Shown: in pieces, positions 22,800-64,000 of the stretch
How the letters are laid out: every line of letters starts with the position of its first letter
Numbering within the stretch: position 1 is the first letter of the stretch
DNA from: Astropecten irregularis
Taxonomy: Eukaryota > Echinodermata > Asteroidea > Paxillosida > Astropectinidae
Direction: 5' to 3'
DNA: 64,000 bases
Assembly: GCA_963971285.1 (NCBI GenBank)
Contig: OZ020262.1
Location: 13,185,308-13,249,307 of the forward strand
Made by a program: the position numbers and the translations under genes
The notes under the pieces: generated by a model
What the model was told of the DNA's origin: nothing
Seen by the model: the letters and a program-made list of their open reading frames with translations, nothing else
The model's database searches: none

Positions 22800-23135
22800 C
22801 GGAATGTTCCTTGAAGAACCTACAATATTTCTTCCAGCACCTGCTTATCAGAAAGGGCGTTTTAGTTAACAATCAGGTCCCAAACTTTCTTGTGTCTTTG
22901 ATTCCTCTTTCTTTGTTCAGGATCAAGTTCCTTTTAAGAACCCAGTTCCTGCAGAACTTTCTTACCTGAAGTCCACTTTGCTCAGAATCAGGTTCTTTCA
23001 AAACCCAGTTCTTTCAGCACCTGCTCATTCGAAGACCATTTTGCTCAGAATGTGGTTCTTTCAGAATCCAGTTCTTCAAGAACTTTCTTGGGTTGAAGGC
23101 CATTTCACTCAGAATCGGGTTCTTTTAGAACCTTT
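22800..23135. repeat. Degenerate tandem repeat with GGTTCTTTCAGAACCC words
   Basis: The words aggttctttc, aacccagttctttc and cattttgctcagaat recur with a spacing of about 60-70 bp, roughly four times. It lies in the probable 3' UTR or flank just below the stop codon. Confidence 0.6.
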
Positions 23136-23421
23136 TCCCATGCCAAAAACAGAAGTTATCCAAAGAGAGCAGCTGGCTCCAACGTCATCTCTCTTCGATG
23201 GAAAGCCTTCTATACTCCCGCCAACAACAAACTAAAATTCCTCCGTTGGTTAGTCAATGACTACCTACTGATTACAATACAATGGGGGTAGAAGATTGCA
23301 AACGGGATGAGGTATAAAACTAAAATGATTGGATAGCTAGAAGGAAGGGAGGGAGAGGTGAGGAGTGTCTAGACCATCATCCAGTGAGAGAAGCAGTGGG
23401 AGAGAGACTCGGAGTCCGCCT

Positions 23422-58004
<34,583 letters not shown>

Positions 58005-59913
58005 TCATGGAGCTGTTAAGCACCAAGAAAATGCTTGCCGCTGGCCCAACACTCATCTCCCCATAACTCGCCCATGAAGAAGACTAGTCTGGCAAGCAGA
58101 CCAACCTTCGAGCAACCGACTTGAGCAAAACCAACAAAATTGTTCACGGTTTATTACATCTCAAAAACCTTTCGCCCCTTTGTTTTGAGATTTTTTTCCT
58201 TTCGTTCTCCTTCCACCTTTTGCTTCGGGTTGAGCCCTCAGCTCCGACAGACCGTGGAAATTCTGTTTTAATTCGATTCTCTGGCTAATGAACGGAATTG
58301 ACTTCACGCTTGACCTACATGTAAATGCACATGGTGAAAGAACCGTCGACAAAATAGAGTACGGTACCACAGTTTGCACCTAGGCATAGCATATGTACAT
58401 ACTATGGACTGCCACAAAAAAGGACATCCACATAATAACGGTTCCAAAGACGTTGTGCGGACTCGCACAAGTCCACATAATGTTTTCATGCCAACGTAAA
58501 GGCCAAAACGAGACATTTTCTAATTGAAGTTTATCATTCAAGGGATAATCGGTCACAATTTCAATATTTTGAATCACCAGTATTGGTAAAGAGATAGCGC
58601 ACCATTAATTGCTGGGGGGAGAATAACTTTCTTTCCTGTATTCAATAAAATGAAACTGCTAAAATAACAAAACTTGCAAGTAATTTTTCATACCAAGAGG
58701 ACATCACCAACAGTACATTTTCTAAAAATCCATTCAAAAATGGTGGAAGACATCCTGCAATACGAAAAAAAATCCCGATTTCACACTTGACGCCATTTAC
58801 AATGCTGATACTGCTGCTGTTATCATTACAACGTGTGTAAAAGCTGTATCATGCATGTTTAATTTTTCCAAGGTGAATGTGTGCACCATGTACTGTACAC
58901 ATGTAGTATGTACAATGTATGTGGGATATTTGAGGTGACACCATGTATTGAAAAACTCAAAACGAGTGTGGCTTTGAAAAGAACCAGTAGGCCCAACTCA
59001 ACATTTAGGGCAGCGTTTTACATGCATCTGCCCACATCGTAAGGAGACAAAGTATGAATATGTACAGTATGTCCAAAAACACATCAACATGTGATACAGT
59101 ACTTAAAATCTGCAGACTTGCGTATTGCGTACAGCGACAACAGGAATATTTGTGGTTTAGCTACATGTACATGTACATGTAATTCACTCAACATGCTAGT
59201 CTGCGCTGGAGCACCCAAGCCACTCTGGCTCTGACATATAGTGTATGGGCGACAGTAAGTGGCCAAGAATGTTAACAAGGATCCTTTAGGGATCCTGATG
59301 GCAGCAACACTGTAATGTAATGTACACTCAGCTCCCAAACCACAGCCAAGAAAAGTCAATGCTAAGGACAAAATCAGACATTAGGAGGAAATTAAGATTT
59401 TTCTGTAACGTAACAAGTATACATTGTAGGCCTACAGTGTGCTTTTTTTTTTTAAAGAAACATTGTACATTTTCTACATGAATAGGCCTATCAATTTTAC
59501 CTTTATCAGTTGGGAAGATATTTAGAAATAGGTAAATAAAATATGTGCATGACACCACTGCATGACACTATGGGAATGTTGCCCTAAAGTCCAGCATTAT
59601 TATTACAGGTTCTGTATACATATATTGTTATTATTACCAATGTACATGTATCTTACATGTGCTGTACCAGTACATACATTTTTTCATGTATTTTACATAT
59701 GTACAGTATGTACATATGTAAAATAGACAGATTTCCCTAATAGACTTCATGTATCTGCTCGCTCTGCGCATGCTGTACATACAAAGATAGTCAGTACAGC
59801 TCAGAATGACCTTTTCAACTCTTGGTTTGGTTATTTGGAGAATGAGACCAGAACAGAGTGATATTATGACAGTATATTAACAACAGTGGGACAGATCATA
59901 GGTATGCAGTTCT

Positions 59914-60086
59914 AGGATCCATTTCATCAAACTCATTGTACCTTACATGTACACGTAATATCAATCGTAAGAGTTATGATGTACAGTACAGGTATTGCAG
60001 CTCTACATACATGTAAGATACGATGAGTTATCCTTGGTATTACTCGAGTTACGATCTATCGTAGGGCTTCGTGAAATCGACCCCTG
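59914..60086. mobile_element. Foldback element, GGTCGATTTCAC ends
   Basis: ggatccatttcatcaaactc at the left and gggcttcgtgaaatcgaccc at the right, with tacgatctatcgta near the right end and extra tacatgtaca words inside. Confidence 0.72.
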
Positions 60087-60242
60087 GATCTATAGTGCCC
60101 TTATATTGCTACTATTTAAACTTGTTACTGAAGTACATGTACATATCATTTGTACACTACAAGTTGCTTGGTTAAATACATCAATGTAAATGTAAACTAA
60201 GCAGTAGCAGACGTCACCATCTCTACACATCGTGTGACAACA

Positions 60243-60487
60243 GGGGCCATTTTCATGGAACTGCTTAGCACACAAAAATTGCTTAGCACAAAAATGGCTT
60301 GCCCAATAAATCAAACCACCATTGAAATTTTGATTTGATATTCATGGTCAGCAAACAACAGCCAAAGAACAATCACAAGTGATACACAACACATGGAAAT
60401 TTGGTTGTTAATCCTGTTTTTATGGAGGCAGAAATGTCATGCTTAGCGATTATTTGTGCTATTTAGCAGCTCTATAAAATTGGCCCC
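60243..60487. mobile_element. MITE-like repeat, 'gctgcttagcac' family
   Basis: ggggccattttcatggaact at the left and tagcagctctataaaattgg at the right; atggtcagcaaacaacagcc and acaatcacaagtgatacaca inside. A good full-length copy. Confidence 0.82.
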
Positions 60488-61050
60488 TGTACAGTGTACA
60501 TGTGGTCACACATGTTAGTACATACATGTAGGCCTACATGTATGTAAATACTGTATATTAATGTCTGACAGGGTGGAATAATGCCTACAATCACCACCGA
60601 TCTCAAGATGCTTTTGAGTTTTGTTCCTTCAGCAGTTCGAGAGCTGAGTTCATGTTCATGGAAGAAGGGAGGGCTAGGATTTCACCGAAAGGCCAAATCT
60701 CGGCTGGCACACACACTCATTGCTTTTGTACAGTACGGTTACTGTAGTACAGATGACGGAGTACCAGTTTTGGTTTGTCACAGTGTTTGCTAGACGGGGT
60801 TAATGACTGGGGAGGGTGGGGGGGAGGGGTGGTCGTCTTGGCTAATGGAAGTCAATGACCCTCGGAAACTTTCAAGTTCAGACTGCTACGTATACAGTAC
60901 TATACATAATGAGCAATAGGCTAGATGCATTTATGGAATTATGCTATAAGCAACATTACACTCGAGTCTAATGTTGCGTACACTGTACATTACTGAATAA
61001 TACTGATATGCCTGCTGTGTACATGTACATGTACAGTACTTTATTGAATA

Positions 61051-61435
61051 TAGGTATAATACATGATTGGTCACAGTACAGCACCCACACTTTGTCTAAT
61101 CCAGCATGTACATGTACATGAAATAATGAGCCTGTGAACAAGTTTTAGCTCAATCGAACATAATTATCTGAATCATAAGAAAATAACAAAAACCCGACTA
61201 AATTTTTCTTATAAAGAATGGTTTTTATCATACCCTGAGATCAAAACTGTTTTCGGTCTTTGTTTGACTAATTTCTAGACAAATACACCATTTCAGACGG
61301 AAATATTTGAACGGTATGTTTCAACCAGCACCACGTTCATACCCTAAAAAATATACGTGAATTTGTGAACATTTCTGTTTGGGTACATGTATGTTACCAA
61401 TCCTGTACTGTACATGTACATGTACATACCTTTAA
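61051..61435 (-). mobile_element. Family D MITE
   Basis: taggtataatacatgattgg to taccaatcctgtactgtac, then extra tacatg units and acctttaa. It carries the long left half seen at 11988 and 18106. Confidence 0.78.
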
Positions 61436-61869
61436 AGCCCAGTTCAAAAATATACTGTACTCTATGTGAAAAATATTCTTGCATCACAAAAGTCACAATA
61501 GAAACCGCATGTACGATTGTTGCGTCACCAAAATTTGCTTCCCATCGCTATTTGCAGGAAGTACATGTATATATGAACTGTATGAACTGCGACTGACATA
61601 CAATGTACTGTATAGTGTATATAGTACATTATACATGTAATGTGCATTTAAATTCAGCACCAACACCAACTTGCTATGCTTGTACTGAGTAATTTTGTAT
61701 TTTTTTGTATTTTGTGGAATTTGTGCACAATGTGCGTAGATGTGTACATGTACAGTACACAGGTAAACATATACATGTACATGTAAGTACTGATCTACGC
61801 TATGCACAGTAGGCCTACATGTACATGTACATAAAGAAAGATTTTAGGCTTTGCATGGTGACAATTGTT

Positions 61870-61948
61870 ATGTGGATTGGTTTGCGGAAACCAGTATTTT
61901 TACAAAATTACATGTACATGGTGTTTCCGCAAACCGATCCACATGCTA
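61870..61948. repeat. Short palindrome around tacatgtaca
   Basis: ttatgtggattggtttgcgg and aaacca at the left pair with ggtgtttccgcaaaccgatc and cacatgc at the right. Confidence 0.65.
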
Positions 61949-63100
61949 TGAACATCCTACATGTACATTGTACAGTTCTCACGGCTCAAAATTTCACCCC
62001 AAACTGTAACTTAGGCACTTTTTGCTGTGGTTTAACCTTGATATCCCATTCACATAGTCCCACTTGCATTAGTAACAACAAAACAGAATTGTCCCTTAAA
62101 GTAAACTAGGCCCTGAACAGAAACCCTTATTTTTATCCAAACAGGTATGAAAGCACCCACGACCTTGAGTTAGGGGAGGGGGCGGCTTGGCAATTATGGT
62201 ACATGAACACAAGCAAACAGACACATTTCGGGAAGTTACACCACCCAAAGAAGGGCTGATCCAAAAGAACAACAACATGATACTGCAACAAAAAGCAAAA
62301 TTGTCCCAACAGACGCCGATACTGAAAGCCTCTAGTCACTTTTTCTCAAGCACACGCCCGACAGTGATTTCTCGGTAAAACCCAGCCACAAGGTTTGCAA
62401 GACAATGGCCGTACAATGACGGAGCGTTGTGTTTCCTATTACCTTCAATTTCACCAGTGTGACCAGACAAAAAGTGAGCAATCGTGGGACATTTCGGGCA
62501 GAAAACAAGAAAACAAAGAAAACCACACAATAAAAGCTACAAAGTCCCTGAAATTTAGTTCCTTCCTTCCGCCACACCACGATTGCACAAATATGAACAC
62601 CCCAGGTGGGGCTTAAATCTCCCCTTCCCCCCATAGAACTGGAAGCAAGTGATGCAGTTGCCCTTCGAACAAATTCACGCCATTTCACAAGTAGTTACCG
62701 GTAATTGCGCCAGCCCACTCCATCAAAAACTGACTTTAATGGCTCCTGACGTGTATCTTTTCTCTGGATCTACAAATGCCACTCACCAAATAGCTACTGA
62801 ATTTTTCAATATGCAGTATCAATTTGCATGTGACATTCCCAAGAATACAATTCCATAGCTGACAACCTATGTATCTTAAAGGAACTTAGGAATACTTCTG
62901 CTAAAAAAAAGGAATCATAGAGCAAACTACATAGGAATACATGTGTATTTCCAAGCCAAAAATCGGAATCTGTTGTCAAGAGCTTGTAAAAAGTGATAAA
63001 TTGTTACCAAAAAAGAGGAATGATTCCTCCAAAATAGATATGAGTTGGCAGCTACATGTATGACAGTTCCCCTTCCGGACCGATTTTACGAAGCACTAAA

Positions 63101-63220
63101 GGCCTGTTTGTTTCAGGCATGTGATCGGTGATCCGCTGCTCTGGATCCCATTTAAACATATCGATGTTGATTTGCTTTTGTGCGCCGGATCACTGATCAC
63201 GTGCCTGAAACAAACAGGCC
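63101..63220. mobile_element. MITE, 'GGCCTGTTTGTTTCAG' family, nested
   Basis: ggcctgtttgtttcaggcat and gtgcctgaaacaaacaggcc are perfect inverted ends. Inside is gtgatcggtgatcc with its inverted partner. Second copy of 44507-44625. Confidence 0.88.
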
Positions 63221-63232
63221 ATCGGACTGATC

Positions 63233-63685
63233 TTAAAGGTTAACTGTAATCAAAACTCATATGAAGTTAAATACATCTGTATTGTTACAAAACTCAACCT
63301 GTTTATCATTGTTTGTGTAAAAAAATATTGTACAGGTATATATAGAAAAGGGAGGTATTTTACACCCAAAATTTAGCACCCCATTTTTCGTGAGGAAAAA
63401 CCTTGCTACCGTCACATGCGGAACACCATGCAGTTTATACTGTGGTGCGCATGCGAGCCTATACTAGTTCTGTAGGTGATGTCACAAGCTATTGTTGCGT
63501 GGATCGGTTCCAAGGGGGACATTTTTGAGGGGCGGGGCATACATGTACATGTACCGATTTCTTAACTTTTTGGTCAAAATTTTAAAAGCACAAATATAAA
63601 TCTATATTTAGTCATTAATTATGTATTAAGCAATTTTTAAAGCAGTTATATCCCTTTCCCAAATTTGATTACAGTAAACCTTTAA
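63233..63685 (+). mobile_element. TTAA-flanked MITE, family A, nested
   Basis: TTAA, then aggttaactgtaatc, to gattacagtaaacct and TTAA. It aligns with 7939-8375 throughout (aaatacatctgtattgttac, atgcgagcctatactagttc). Confidence 0.88.
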
Positions 63686-64000
63686 GTGTGTATTAATCCT
63701 AACTGCTGTAGATACAAATCACTATGATGATACAGTGATACCAACAACTCAACTTCAAGATTTTAATCATAGTGCTTTCTGAAATAAATTCCATCTCAGG
63801 TACACAGACTATTATAATCTGACAGTCCTTTAACGGTTTCCTGGCAGAAAAACCACAGAAATTCTGGCCGGAAGGTGGAGGTTTCAAACCTCCGGTTCAT
63901 TCAAGAATCAAATTCTTTTCCCTGAAGAGTTTTTCACGGTAAATTGTACATTTATATCTATGACTGTATTGAGCCTTAAATCCTATTACATGGCTTTGTA

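Larger units (their letters stand above)
63079..63790. mobile_element. Foldback element split by two MITEs
   Basis: accgattttacgaagcacta at 63079 and tttaatcatagtgctttctg at about 63763 look like the two ends of a relative of 56445-56583 (shared word acaaatcactatgat). Between them lie the MITE at 63101-63220 and the TTAA MITE at 63233-63685. Confidence 0.65.

Overview
The window is animal nuclear DNA. It carries one spliced, intron-rich gene on the minus strand and a very dense set of short non-autonomous transposons. The long introns, GT-AG junctions, tRNA-derived SINEs and abundant MITE/foldback repeats fit an invertebrate genome. A marine deuterostome such as an echinoderm is my best guess, but that is inference and nothing in the sequence proves it.

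The gene occupies about 23.4-57.9 kb and reads right to left. Twenty-three coding exons join in a consistent phase into an open frame of 1000 codons plus a TAG stop. The product is the orthologue of Drosophila misshapen and vertebrate MAP4K4/MINK1/TNIK, a STE20-type germinal-centre kinase. Exons at 55.1-57.9 kb encode the C-lobe of the kinase, with an HRD loop, DFG and a GTPYWMAPE activation segment. Exons at 34-50.6 kb encode an acidic, glutamine/proline-rich linker. Exons at 23.4-30.2 kb encode a complete citron-homology (CNH) domain. The N-lobe exons are not in the window and must lie beyond 64 kb, so the right-hand 6 kb is intron.

Left of the stop codon (1-23.4 kb) I see no convincing gene. 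That region is 3' flank or intergenic DNA filled with TTAA-flanked MITEs, foldback elements, three tRNA-type SINE families, a LINE reverse-transcriptase tail, minisatellites and a GATC-rich satellite. The same families recur inside the introns.

The most unusual signals are these: a group of foldback elements with near-identical outer ends but different perfect palindromes just inside; a repeat with a conserved core between inverted hexanucleotide arrays, present three times; two TTAA MITE families with a shared interior and different ends, plus one mosaic copy; an intronic tandem array of 150-bp units copying the 3' half of a coding exon with its splice donor; and a glutamine-rich exon where vertebrate relatives have a long coiled coil. 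I found no CRISPR array, operon, true tRNA gene, rRNA gene or recognisable viral fossil.
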